IMG/VR virus record: IMGVR_UViG_3300021368_000003 | Location: 31,400 to 95,399 of that record | From: a virus | Length of the DNA: 64,000 nt | Strand: one strand, 5' to 3' | In this document: in pieces, positions 14,666-25,800 of the stretch | Layout of the letters: the number at the start of each line of letters is the position of its first letter | How positions within the stretch are numbered: the stretch's first letter is position 1 | The notes under the pieces: model-generated | What the model was told of the DNA's origin: nothing | What the model saw: only the letters and a program-made list of their open reading frames with translations | Database searches by the model: none | Program-made: the position numbers and the translations under genes

Positions 14666-17600
14666 CTACATCCAGAGTTCCATCAATCTGAGCATTCCAT
14701 CTACATTCAGGTTGCCATCCACATCAGCATCATCAGTGATGTTAACAGTACCACCAGCAGAGTCGAGGACGAGGTTGCCAGTAGTGGTGCTGATTTCGTT
14801 AGATGCATCTACACCAATCTGAACTGCATCAGCAGTGATGTCTGTTGATGTGATTGCAGCATTGAATGTGGATGTAGCATTGACTGTCAGAGCATCAGCA
14901 GCGTTATCACCAAGAGTGGTGCTACCGTCAACTTCCAGTGCTTGCTTAATTTCAAGACTGTCATCAATAATAGTTTGACCAGTGGCGGAATCCAGAATCA
15001 GATTACCTTGTGTGGTATCAATCTCATTAGCACCAGATACACCGATCTGAATGTTGTCAGCGGTGATATCAACCGAGGTAATCGCTGCCGTGAAAGTTGA
15101 CGTTGCGTTCACAGTTAACGTATCACTGGAAGCATCACCCAGAGTTGTGTTACCATCCACCGTGAGGTTGAGATCAATCTCAGCACTGTCTGTGATACTT
15201 ACATATCCTGCCGCAGAATCAAGGATTAGCGGTCCTTCTGTGGTTGAGATTTCCGATACACCGTCAACGCCGATCTTAATGGCGTCTGCCGTGATGTCGG
15301 TGGAAGTAATCGCTTGGTTGAATGTGACAGTACCCGTGACGCTGTGAGCATCCCCAGCAGCATTACCGATAGTCGTGTTGCCATCAACTGTGAGCGTTCC
15401 ATCAATCTGTGTATTGCCATCAACATTGAGGTTACCGTCTACGTCAGCATTATCTGTGATGTTGACAGTACCGCCTGTTGAATCCAGGATTAAGTTACCA
15501 GCAAGAGTGCCGATTTCATTTGCAGCATCAGTACCGATTTTCAGGTTACGAATGTTTGCTCTCTCGCCAACAGTCAGTGCCTGGTTGAACTGAACAGTAC
15601 CAGTAACTGTGTGAGAGTCGGAAGCAGCATTACCAAGAGTGACGTTACCGTCAACTTGGAGAGTTCCTTCTGCATAGGTATTACCAGACGAAGCGGCAAC
15701 AGTAAACTTACCGCTGTTGATATCAAAGTTATTGGTTACGTCGAGGGTTCCAGTAATGTCAACATTACCACCGAAGGAACCAGCATCGCCTACAACCAGG
15801 TCGTCTCCAACATAGAGATCGATACCAATACCAGCGCCACCACCAACGATCAGTGCGCCAGTGCCAGCATTAGTTGCGTTTGTGCTATCAAAGAGTTTGA
15901 TGCTACCAGCATCAATACCAGATCTCGTACCATTGAATGCCTCAGCAGAGTTGGTTGCATTGTGGAAGAAAGCATAACGAGATGCAGTAGAATCCCAACC
16001 AAAGAAACCAAGTCTTGCTTGTGAATCGTAATATCTAAACTCAACACCACGGTCCTTAGCGTCAGCACTGGAAGGGGCAGTGTCGCCACCCAGAGTAATG
16101 ACAGGATCGTCCAGCGTAGTAACAGTAGAGTTCACCGTTGACGTAGTGCCGTTGACAGTGAGGTTTCCCTCAATGATGGCATTACCGTCTACGTCAAAGT
16201 TACCATTAACAGTAACGTTATCAGTGAATGTAGATACACTGTTAACAGTAAGAGTATCGGTGTTTGCATTACCGATAGTTACGTTGTCAGTAAAACTAGA
16301 AGGATTATTAAAGGTGCTAGCACCATGAACAGTCAAAGTACCAGTTCCCTGACCAGTTCTACCAATTACAGTATTACCGTTATCAAAGTCAACAGAGAAC
16401 TGAGTTACAGAAGAACCGTTGTTGATATTAAAGACTTCATTATCGCTCTCAATAATCAGAGAGTCATAGATAGTTGTCTGACCATCGACAACCAAAGTGC
16501 TATTGAAGTCAACAGCACCGTCAACATTAAGACTACTGTCAAAGTCAACAGACTGATTGACTGTAAGGTTATCTGTGAGAGTAGTATCAGAGTTAATAGT
16601 GAGGGTATCACTAGCAGCGTTACCCAGAGTAATGTTTCCATCGACTTGTAATGAAGATTCAAGGACGACTGCGCCGCCTACGTCAAGAGTACCACGGATG
16701 TCCGTAGAACCAGTGGTGGATTGGACAGTAAATTTATCAGCACTACCATTGGTAATCTTGAAGATCTTACCAGTGGTGTCCAGAGTAATGTCGTTATGGA
16801 AGACAGCATCGTCATCCACATCAAGGGTGCTATTAAGGGTGACAGCACCATCAACATCCAGAGTGGTGTTAAAGTCAACAGCACCGTGAACAGTCAGTGT
16901 GCCAGTTCCAGCATTGTTAAGACCAATAACAGTATTACCATTATCAGAGTCAACAGTGAATCTATTGATGCTGCTACCGTCTCTGACTCTGAATGCATGG
17001 TTAGCACCAAAGACCAGCAGGTTGCCGTCAATAGAGGTGTCGTGACCAACGTCAAGAGACCAACCAATAGTGGTAGCACCTAAGACAGAATCGACAGTGA
17101 ACTTATCCGTTCCATATTGGTTTTGGATCTTGAAGTCATATCCATTAGCACCACCAATGCTACCGTCATCTCTCAGAATGAAGTTCTTATTAACTAGAAC
17201 GTCATTATTGAATGTAGTTGTACCATCAACGTTGAGGTTTTCTGAGATGCCAACACCACCAGTGACTACCAGGGTGCCAGTTGTGGAAGATGTGGATCCT
17301 GTGTTTGTTGTGAGCCTGAGGTTACCAGCAATGAGAGGAGCGTCAGTGCCAGCATAAACTTCATTCGTGTTGGTGGCATTGTAGAGGAAGCGATACCCGC
17401 CAGTGCCAGACCATATGTTGCTGTTTGCGTAATCTTCATCCCAACCAAAGAAACCAAATCTCTCTTGACTATCATAGTATCTGAACTCGATACCACGATC
17501 TTTATTGTCATCAAGTGTTAGAGTATCCTCACCTCCAAGAGTGATGATGGGATCTTGGATAGTCGTCGTGACACTGTTAACAGTAGTAGTTGTACCATCA

Positions 17601-19297
17601 ACTTGCAGGTCACCACGGATCTGTACCAGACCAGTTACGTCGTCATCATCATTAGGATCCAACACCATTGTAGCGTTGGTGGTGGACAGAACATTGTCTT
17701 GGAAGTGGTAGTCCTCCACGTTCACTCTGCTGTCTACATGAGTAGCAGAGATAGTAATATCATTTTCAGCAGTAATGTTGATGAGCGCATCACCACCGCC
17801 AGCGTTAGTGGCATTGATCAGCAGAGTGCGGTCAGCAGCATTGTTTTGAGTGTGCTGGAACGTCAGGTTGCCGTCGCCAGTCTTATCCAGTTTCTGAGTA
17901 ACTGTTCCATCAAGAGTAATATCAGGATCACTGAAATAGGAACGGACGTTGACATCAATCTCACCAGCGCCACTGTCCCCTGTATTGTTAGCGCCAAACA
18001 GAAGATTACCGCTCGTATCATTAACTTTAACGTAGTTAAGATAATTGAATCCTCGGTATCCAGTGGTTGCAGTAAGCTCTTGATCAAGTTCAAAATTCTC
18101 AACGGTGTTACCGTCAGCGAAACCAATACGATTGTTTTGCAGTTGCAGGTTATCAACACCACGTTCTGCAATCTTTACATAACCACCTTGGATGCTGTTA
18201 GCAGAATCCCATGCCGTTACATCAAAGTCTTCTTGGGAGAAGGATGCAAGACCCTTCTGAGGAGTCAGAGCAGATCCGAGATATCTCCAAGATCCTGTAT
18301 CACTGGTGTCTGTGTGTGTCGGTTCACCGCCGCCAGCGTTAATAGGAAGGATAGCCTCATACAGGCGATCATTCGAGTTCTTGACCTTATCATATCGAAC
18401 GTATGCAGTAGCATTATCATAAACAGGTGCCAGAGTACCCTCTCTTGCAGTAGAGATAGGTGCAGTCTGGGCATAGGTCAAACGACCATATCTGTCAACA
18501 GTAAACTCAGTAGTGTTGACAGTCTGGTGAATAGAACCAGATTCAGCAACAGAAGTTTCTGGTTGATCCAGAGATACAGAACCAGTCGGGTTGTAAGAAC
18601 CAACCACAACAGGAGTATCAGCAAGACCGATCAGAGGGTTTGCTGCTTGTGCATTACCATTAGAGACGACCAACTGACCAGGTTGACCTGTAATGTTTCT
18701 GGTAACAAGAGTACCAGCACCACTACGTGCAATGAGACCAATAGTTGTGAGACCTGCCAGTGCTGTCAGTTCGGGGTCAACGATCTGAGCGTCAGTAATA
18801 CCATACCCTGCCAACGTAGTTGGGTTAGAACCCGTGACCACACGACCACGAGAGTCAATGGTCAACTGTGTGTAGACACCAGTAGCGGATAGGTTCTCTG
18901 AATCATAGTGAGGCAGACCAGGTTGATAGTTCAGTTCTGCCGTGATGTTAATGTTGGCGGAACCATCAAACTGAGCAGAACCTGACATGTCACCCGTCAG
19001 GGTGAAAGATCTAGCGTTAGCAAGTCTAGTTGCCGTTGCGGCGTTACCGATAAGAGAAGCAGTAATGGCACCTGCCTCAAAGTTACCGTCAGCGTCACGC
19101 TTGACAAGAGTATCAGCAGTATTACTTTCTGTTTCTAGTGGTCGCTCATATTTCAATGAGTTCCATGGCGTCACGCCATCGCCGATTTTCAGACGCGAGG
19201 TATCTAGTTCGATACCAAGTTCGCCTTGGGCAAGGATTGGATTGACGTTCGCCCACTGCTGTGCGCCGTCACGTCTTAGTTGGATTCTATTTGCCAT
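14666..19297 (-). CDS. Long tail fibre, N-terminal part, ends at a frameshift
   Basis: The 5' part of the fibre. Residues 1-50 (IQLRRDGAQQWANVNPILAQ, then GELGIELDTSRLKIGDG) match the Mtd_N/fibre-anchor domain at the N-terminus of many phage fibres, expected to attach to the baseplate. Then come tandem beta repeats (VDGNTTLGDASSDTLTVN type) and two copies of a ~120-residue domain around residues 560-690 and 1050-1170, each with KDRG(I/V)EFRYYDSQ and FGFFGWD. The last 10 residues (MLRLMELWM) are out of frame with the repeat; the TAG stop comes 30 nt after a missing A at 14695-14696. With it restored, the fibre would be 2645 aa. A perfect TATAAATA box starts 40 bp upstream. Confidence 0.88.
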   Translation of the reverse strand: MANRIQLRRDGAQQWANVNPILAQGELGIELDTSRLKIGDGVTPWNSLKYERPLETESNTADTLVKRDADGNFEAGAITASLIGNAATATRLANARSFTLTGDMSGSAQFDGSANINITAELNYQPGLPHYDSENLSATGVYTQLTIDSRGRVVTGSNPTTLAGYGITDAQIVDPELTALAGLTTIGLIARSGAGTLVTRNITGQPGQLVVSNGNAQAANPLIGLADTPVVVGSYNPTGSVSLDQPETSVAESGSIHQTVNTTEFTVDRYGRLTYAQTAPISTAREGTLAPVYDNATAYVRYDKVKNSNDRLYEAILPINAGGGEPTHTDTSDTGSWRYLGSALTPQKGLASFSQEDFDVTAWDSANSIQGGYVKIAERGVDNLQLQNNRIGFADGNTVENFELDQELTATTGYRGFNYLNYVKVNDTSGNLLFGANNTGDSGAGEIDVNVRSYFSDPDITLDGTVTQKLDKTGDGNLTFQHTQNNAADRTLLINATNAGGGDALINITAENDITISATHVDSRVNVEDYHFQDNVLSTTNATMVLDPNDDDDVTGLVQIRGDLQVDGTTTTVNSVTTTIQDPIITLGGEDTLTLDDNKDRGIEFRYYDSQERFGFFGWDEDYANSNIWSGTGGYRFLYNATNTNEVYAGTDAPLIAGNLRLTTNTGSTSSTTGTLVVTGGVGISENLNVDGTTTFNNDVLVNKNFILRDDGSIGGANGYDFKIQNQYGTDKFTVDSVLGATTIGWSLDVGHDTSIDGNLLVFGANHAFRVRDGSSINRFTVDSDNGNTVIGLNNAGTGTLTVHGAVDFNTTLDVDGAVTLNSTLDVDDDAVFHNDITLDTTGKIFKITNGSADKFTVQSTTGSTDIRGTLDVGGAVVLESSLQVDGNITLGNAASDTLTINSDTTLTDNLTVNQSVDFDSSLNVDGAVDFNSTLVVDGQTTIYDSLIIESDNEVFNINNGSSVTQFSVDFDNGNTVIGRTGQGTGTLTVHGASTFNNPSSFTDNVTIGNANTDTLTVNSVSTFTDNVTVNGNFDVDGNAIIEGNLTVNGTTSTVNSTVTTLDDPVITLGGDTAPSSADAKDRGVEFRYYDSQARLGFFGWDSTASRYAFFHNATNSAEAFNGTRSGIDAGSIKLFDSTNATNAGTGALIVGGGAGIGIDLYVGDDLVVGDAGSFGGNVDITGTLDVTNNFDINSGKFTVAASSGNTYAEGTLQVDGNVTLGNAASDSHTVTGTVQFNQALTVGERANIRNLKIGTDAANEIGTLAGNLILDSTGGTVNITDNADVDGNLNVDGNTQIDGTLTVDGNTTIGNAAGDAHSVTGTVTFNQAITSTDITADAIKIGVDGVSEISTTEGPLILDSAAGYVSITDSAEIDLNLTVDGNTTLGDASSDTLTVNATSTFTAAITSVDITADNIQIGVSGANEIDTTQGNLILDSATGQTIIDDSLEIKQALEVDGSTTLGDNAADALTVNATSTFNAAITSTDITADAVQIGVDASNEISTTTGNLVLDSAGGTVNITDDADVDGNLNVDGMLRLMELWM

Positions 19298-19336
19298 TGC
19301 TTATTAAACGCTAGCAGGGTCAGGTGTCTCTTTGTT

Positions 19337-19344
19337 TATTTATA
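19337..19344 (-). promoter_or_regulatory. T4-type late promoter TATAAATA upstream of the tail fibre
   Basis: The minus strand reads TATAAATA, the exact T4 late-promoter consensus, ending 39 nt before the fibre ATG and just downstream of the UUCG-hairpin terminator. It is the best late-promoter match in the window and gives the fibre its own transcription start. Confidence 0.7.
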
Positions 19345-19345
19345 G

Positions 19346-19376
19346 CCAAAACAAAAGAGGACCCGAAGGTCCTCTT
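19346..19376 (-). terminator. Rho-independent terminator with UUCG tetraloop
   Basis: On the minus strand a perfect 9-bp stem AAGAGGACC / GGTCCTCTT (19355-19376) closes a TTCG loop, the very stable cUUCGg tetraloop, and is followed by the T-rich run TTGTTTTGG. It lies 4 nt after the stop of the 74-aa gene and immediately before the TATAAATA box, so it ends the baseplate transcript and separates it from the fibre unit. Confidence 0.8.
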
Positions 19377-19380
19377 ACGT

Positions 19381-19605
19381 TCATTCTTCGGTTGTTTCTT
19401 CTTCGGTTTCTGCTACTCCCTCTGGTGTATGGGGATAGAGATAATCGAGAGTTTCGATTGCTCCGAGAAGTTTAAGTGCGGTTGTTTCGTTTTCCTTGAT
19501 CTTGTTAGCGAGTTCCTTATTCTGGTTCAGCAGATCTTGGTAACGAGTCTTAAAACCATTAAGCAGTTCCGATGGGGACTGCTGTTCAGTAACATCAGCG
19601 GTCAT
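19381..19605 (-). CDS. Small coiled-coil protein (74 aa)
   Basis: Residues 10-50 form a predicted helix with heptad-like spacing (LLNGFKTRYQDLLNQNKEL, then ANKIKENETTALKLLGAI); the C-terminus is very acidic (ETEEETTEE). No family recognised. The start overlaps the previous gene's stop as ATGA, and the terminator follows the stop. Probably a small assembly factor or chaperone for the baseplate or fibre, judged by position only. Confidence 0.75.
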   Translation of the reverse strand: MTADVTEQQSPSELLNGFKTRYQDLLNQNKELANKIKENETTALKLLGAIETLDYLYPHTPEGVAETEEETTEE

Positions 19606-19850
19606 TTGTTCTCCTTGATAAAGTCAATCAGTAATTTTTTAATGTCTGACACATCAGATTTTAGGTCATTTACCTCATCTTGTAAAGTGGTAAACTCCTG
19701 CTTCTTACGCTGTCTTTCATTATACGACTGCATGTATTTAGCATATTCATCTTGGTCCTTATACACGATAGCATTTGATTGCATATCACGATAGAACCCT
19801 TTGTTTTCATCCCCTTCGACGGGGATGAATTTCTTACCATTAAAGGTCAT
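19602..19850 (-). CDS. Small coiled-coil protein (82 aa)
   Basis: The N-terminal 30 residues are mixed (FNGKKFIPVEGDENKGFYRD); residues 35-80 form a charged helix with clear heptads (LQDEVNDLKSDVSDIKKLL, then IDFIKENK). No family recognised. It overlaps the stop of the 2479-aa gene and the start of the 74-aa gene as ATGA on both sides, so the three are coupled. A T4-like role for such a pair could be fibre-attachment chaperones; this is inference. Confidence 0.75.
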   Translation of the reverse strand: MTFNGKKFIPVEGDENKGFYRDMQSNAIVYKDQDEYAKYMQSYNERQRKKQEFTTLQDEVNDLKSDVSDIKKLLIDFIKENK

Positions 19851-22800
19851 GATGCGAAGGCAATAGCACGAAGGTCTTTGATCAGTGGTACTTTCGCTTG
19901 ACTCTTAGACTTCATCACAATCTTGATTTGGAATGCTTGGAATTCCTCACCTTCAACTGTGTATTCAAAGTCTTCCCACTCTTCCTCACCAACGTTAGTA
20001 GATCCAACATCAGGCACAGGAATCTTAATGAAACCACTCTCTTGAATGGGTTTATCAGAACCTGGTTTTCTAATACGATAGTATACATCGATATTAGAAT
20101 CACCGTAACGTTGCATGGAGATCATCAAACGAATAGATCTAGAAACGTTTGCCAGTTGTGCAACCTTAGTCAGATAAACTGCATCGTTCTGATCACCCGA
20201 ATTCAACAATGACACATCGGAAGTAGTATCGATCTCAGATTGGAGACCCAATACTTGTGGTCCACCTGGCCATTCATTGATACGGTTGGAAGTTGTGATG
20301 ACAGACACACGGTCGAGGTCAATCACAGGAGAAAGGTTTTCTTTCTCAGTAGTCATGCTGATTCTAAGAGTCAGAGACTTGGAACCTTCCAGTTTGTTTG
20401 CTTCGTTGATATCAGAGGCAATAATACGAGGATTGTCGTAGTAGTTCTCTTCGTTCAACTGAATCTCATCATAGGTGCCGTTGTTTACAAACGATGCTTG
20501 GTCAACGATTTGACCACCATTACCGATGGAAGTACCAGAAGTAGTATTCAGAGTTGGCGACACATCAGTCTCTTTGAATTGCAGAATCTGGATCGTAGGA
20601 GTGATGAGTTCAAACGGAATGTTCTGCGAAGCAGAAACGTTTGGACCGCCACCTACAATACCGACACTAGCAACAGACTGTGTGGGGAGTGAATAAGTAT
20701 CCAGAGTAGGATCACCAATACCAGTGTGGATCTTGTTGATCTCTGTCAGAGGAATACCATCAAGATTATAGCATTGAACTTCTGTTTCTGCATCCCAACT
20801 GAGAGCAGCACCAGTATTCATAACATCGGAAGTGATACCACGTCCAGATGGAGCAACAGTGATTTCCTTACCGTTATCAGAGATAGCAGAGTAAGCGATG
20901 ATTTCTTTACGTTGAATAACGTGTCTGATACAACGCCATGCCTCAGTAGCATCATCATCACCGCCAGGAGGAGTCGGAGGTCTGAGACCAGTTGCTCTTG
21001 AATCTTCACCAACCAGCATCAGATATCCAGGGTTGGTGGTACTGATGGGTTTACCGTTGATAACTTTATGGAAGGATCCAGCATTAGCAACAGAAAGTGT
21101 AGTTGCAGTAGACGACAAGTTAGAAGTAAGGGTAGTTGATCCGACTTCGGATTCGACATTCGTAATCTCTACGTTGTTGGATCTGTTGTGCATACCATGA
21201 TTAGGATGCATAACAACAACTTTCTTGTCTACGGTTCTCAGTGACGGTTGGGAAACAGGATACCCAGTATACGAGTCACCACCGTACGTAGCAGAACTGA
21301 TAGTGCCAGAAACACCACCAGGCTCAGACAGAGTGTCGTTAGCGGTATCGAACTGTTTATCAACATAATTTGCAGTAATTGTAGATGTACCTGAGTTGTA
21401 GTCTGTAACAACAGCAGTTGCACCAGACGAAGAACCAGTAATTACATCACCTGCTTCAAATGTACCATTGTTCACCGTGGACATTACCAAAGTCACAGTG
21501 GACTGAGAAGATTTCAGACCATTAGTAATTGCACCCTGGTTATCAACGATACCTTGTACAAAGGTGCCAGTGATATCGGTTACAGTTAGTTTCTGTGGGT
21601 TGGAAACGGAATCAAATTCCAGCACAGTTGCCTGAGCATTGGAGGGAGTTTGAATGATACGCGCACCAACAGTAAAGTTGTATGAGGTGCCAGTGACAAG
21701 AGTAAGTTCTTGCTTAGGTTGAATCGTACTAACTGGGTTATTGATCAGTGATGCAAGACCGTCGTTACCACGTCCAAGTTGTGCGTTGTTGAACACAGCA
21801 CTACCAGTGACAGTGGTATCAAACTTCGCTCTATACAGATTGAACTTCAAGTCTTCATACTGGTCAGCGGTCCACGTAGATGCGTTCTGTGATTTGAAGA
21901 GCACACCAGCGTAAGGCTGTTCAGAGATCGTTCTTGTACCAGTGATATCGATGTCACCCATACGTGAGATCCAGACCTTGTATTCGTTAGAGTCAGAGAA
22001 CAGCACGAAGCAATGTTCTTCGGACTCAGGAATATACACAGGTGCAGGGAACTCAAATCTTGTTGCAATCGATGCGTTCTCAGAGATTTCAACCTGAGAA
22101 GGAATCAGAGTACAGTCAGAGAAAGGAAGGATGTCCTTAGTAGGATAACCATTTTCCATCGGACGGATCTGCATCGAGATGGGGATCTTCTGGTCCTTAG
22201 TAGCGAAGAAGATATCAACGCCAGTTACAAACGAACCACCAACTGCTTCAAGCAGGAAGGACTGTGCGAGAGGGTCCCACCAACCAACCTGTCTAGTGTT
22301 AGTACGAACAGAACGAACGGTTCTTCTATCTCTAACAGTATCACGAACGATACGAGCGTTACGAACAGCGAGGATGTTTTCCTGAACAGTATTCAGAGTA
22401 CCTCTTGCGCTGTATTCTGCCTCAGCAGCAGAGTCAACTGCACCTGGCAGTCTGCTGTCAGAGTCAGAAGAAGTAAGACGCATCACGCGAGTACCAGTTG
22501 CCCAACGTGGGTTGGAGTTTCTTCTGGGGTTAGGAATGAAGAACGTACCCTTAACGATACCCAACAGGTCAGAGATCAAACGACGATCTTTAACGACTGC
22601 ACGAGCACCAGAGGTTCTACCGACCAGGACTTCACCAACTGCAACGTTGCCGTATGCAGTGCCCTGTGTTTGGGCTGCCATCTCATTGGTATCAATGTTC
22701 AGAACAGCAGTCTGCGATGCATAAGAATCGGGCAGAGTATCGTTGGTAGCGGTATATGAGTTAGTAGTCAGACCATCATTAGGTGCAACAACTTTCAGAC

Positions 22801-25800
22801 GACAACCAGAGTTCAGACCAATAACAGTTTCACCAATCACAAACGGAGTCTCATTGGTTGAAGGATCCTCAGAGGAGTTCTTAACCAGTTCGATCAACTT
22901 AGGAGTGATGTACTGCATCACATTGTCACCGTCGAAGAATGCATACATTCTGGTCTTCGGCTTGATACGTTCCACATCGAAGGCGACGTTTCTGGAACGG
23001 ATCCATGGGATAAATGTACTATCGATCACGCTATCACCCAGTGAGCGTCTATCCACTCTGGGCACAACTCTAATACGAGTACCAGATCTTACCTGACGAC
23101 GTGTGGTAACAGTAGTCGTAGACGCCATAATACGTCTCGGTACACCACGACGGAAGGAGGTTTCTCTCCAAGCACGACCGTTAGTTCTTCTAGTACCAGT
23201 CCAAGCAGTTCTCCAAGCACGCCACTGAACAGGAGCAAAACCTCTGTTGTTAGTTCTAAATCTACGACGAGTTGCTTGGAAGTTACCTTCAATGCTAGTT
23301 ACACGAGCAGGAACACGACGAGTGTCAACCCAGTCATCCGATGCAGGAAGAAGGTCAATACGACCAATGAAAGTAAACACGTTGAATGGGTTCACGTTTT
23401 CCATACGAGAAGCGTATGGCTGAACGATCACTGCCTCTTCAACGAATGGCAGAGTCAAAATGTTTGAACCATTCTTACCTCTACGAAGTTGTCTACCACC
23501 ATGCCAGACGATATTAGTCGAAGCAGTTCTGTTATATCTCAGTGAGATATTCTGGGTATAGTGAGAAGGACGCAGAACACCCTCAGTGAAGTCTAGCGAA
23601 CACTTGTAGTCATCATCATCGGTTGCTGATGTTGAGTGGTCGGTGAAGTCATCCACCATGAAACCATTCTTCAATCTGTCGAATCCATCACCATCATATG
23701 CTTTGACGTTTCTAGCATCTGCTTCCAGCAGAGACAGAGAAGTGTAGTATTCAAGAGACTGCAAGCGGCGGTCCATGTTACCGATGTCTTCCATCGTATA
23801 ACGACGCTGCTGGTGCAGTGTAATCAGAATGTCTTCTTCAACATCATACACATATGGTTCGTACTGGATCTTCGCCAGCAACATAGCGTTATCGATGTTG
23901 TCTGCTTCTGGGGGATCTTCATTAGGAACACCCATAGACAGTTTCAGATCACCATCATGCGTCATGAACAGTTTGTCCTGACGTGGCAGATAGTATTCGT
24001 AGTCTGCTCTGAATTGTTCTTCTACCTTAGGAAGGTTAAAGATGGTCGAACCACCAGCACCACCAGTGCTAGTAAAGACACGAGAATCGAAGTCAAGTGA
24101 CTTACAGTTGGTGTAATAAGGTTGCTCAACAGTACCAGAACCAGAAGCAAGTTCACCAACAGCAGGACGGAAGTCGATAGCGTCGGTCAGATCCTTACTG
24201 TTACGTTCGGTACGATACTTAGGAATCTCAGAGAAGTTGATACCAGTATAAGACTGGTTGGAGAAGTAATCACCTGATGCTTCATGAATGAAGTAGTCAA
24301 ATACAACTGCCAACTTACGCTTGGGTTCAGATGTACCTGCCTTACGGATCAGTTTAGACACACCATAGAAGAAGGGTGTGATGTTGGGTTCCAGTTCAAA
24401 GTTACCAGTGATGTCCTTAGAACCTCTCTCAACAGAACCATCACCGTCTTCAATAACAGCAACGAGTTTGTTCAGTTCGTCATCGAAACCATCAATAGTT
24501 TCACCAGTCTGGAATGTTTCAGCACTCAGGCTTACAATATAAAGTCTGTTGTTATTAGAGTTAAATGATACAACACGACCCCTGGCGTTAGAAGTTCTAC
24601 CCACAACAACAGAACCGTTGTCGAAATATACGTTCTCTGTCAGCACCACATAGGGGACTTGTGCGTCTTGCTCATCAGTAGATTCGTATACAGCATGAAT
24701 CTTGTATACATCATTCAGTGCAAATGAGATCTCCTCGTCTTCAATACGAGTACCATACAGGTTACCGAAAGCAAGACCATAGTTCAGAACGTCATTCTGA
24801 TTTCTGGTACGAATCACTTTCATCGTACGCATCTTCGCCGCAGTCTTAATCTTCTTAGATACCGTGTTCACAGACACAGCAGCAGTAAGAGTTACTCGGG
24901 AGATGTTAGAAGTACCACCAGAACCATTGTTGATACCAGTGATTTGAAGGGACTGTCTGTTAGCACCGAAACTTACAGAGATAGTAGGGTTCTGTTTCTC
25001 AGACTCCTCTTCGATATCAAGAACAGTACCAGGACTCCAACCATATCCTGTATGGGTGTTAGAACCAGTCTCAATAGCGAGGATATAGTTCTCACCATCA
25101 AGGGTAGTAAACTGTTCGTTCTCAGGTAGTGTGAAGGACACGTCACCAGAAGACAACTGCTTGTTAGCAAATGTTCTGATAGAGATGAACGATTCATCAC
25201 TGATTGCTTTAATTGCCTTCTTAGGCATGTCAATCGCCAACTCACCATCTCTGGTGTTCTTCTGAGTGAAGACAGGACGTAGACGGGTGAACTGAGTGGC
25301 GTTGTATTCTTGGTTGGCAATGTTACCACCATTCTTAATCAACGAGTTATCCAGTTTTGCCACCTGCAAACCGAAGTCAAATACAGGGGTAGTACCAGAA
25401 GACTTTCTATTCAGTGCAGTAAAGGCAATGTTAGTTCCATCGACTCTTCTTACACGAAGTGAAGTGGAACCTTTGTTGTCAGTGGCGACGGGTGAGATAA
25501 CATCACCTGGGCGCAAGTCAGCGGCAAACGCAGTATCGAAACCAGTAACATCATTCGCCTTATCAACAGTAATAGTTTTACCAGTAAGAGCAATAGACTC
25601 ATTCAGTGCCAAAGAAGCAGTGAAGATGATGGTGCTACCAGTTGGAGTATCATATCCAACCATCTGACGGATATCAGACTGCTCGTAAGAGAACACAGCG
25701 GAGCAAGTATCCAGAACACGACCGTCTCTTTCGATAACCTCACCAACTTGGAACTGACCAGATACCTGGTGCAGCATTGCATAGTCGGCAGCAGCAGAGT

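Noticed and set aside
14685-14705. Programmed -1 frameshift at the fibre junction
   Set aside because: The site GGAATG lacks the usual X-XXY-YYZ slippery heptamer and no obvious stem-loop follows; a lost A is simpler, though recoding cannot be fully excluded.
14666-19297. Diversity-generating retroelement suggested by the Mtd_N-like fibre start
   Set aside because: No reverse transcriptase, template repeat or adenine-mutated variable region was found; the N-terminal domain alone is common in phage fibres.
19735-19741. CTAAATA box inside the 82-aa coiled-coil gene
   Set aside because: Far from the next start (about 130 bp) and followed by a coupled ATGA junction that needs no new promoter.
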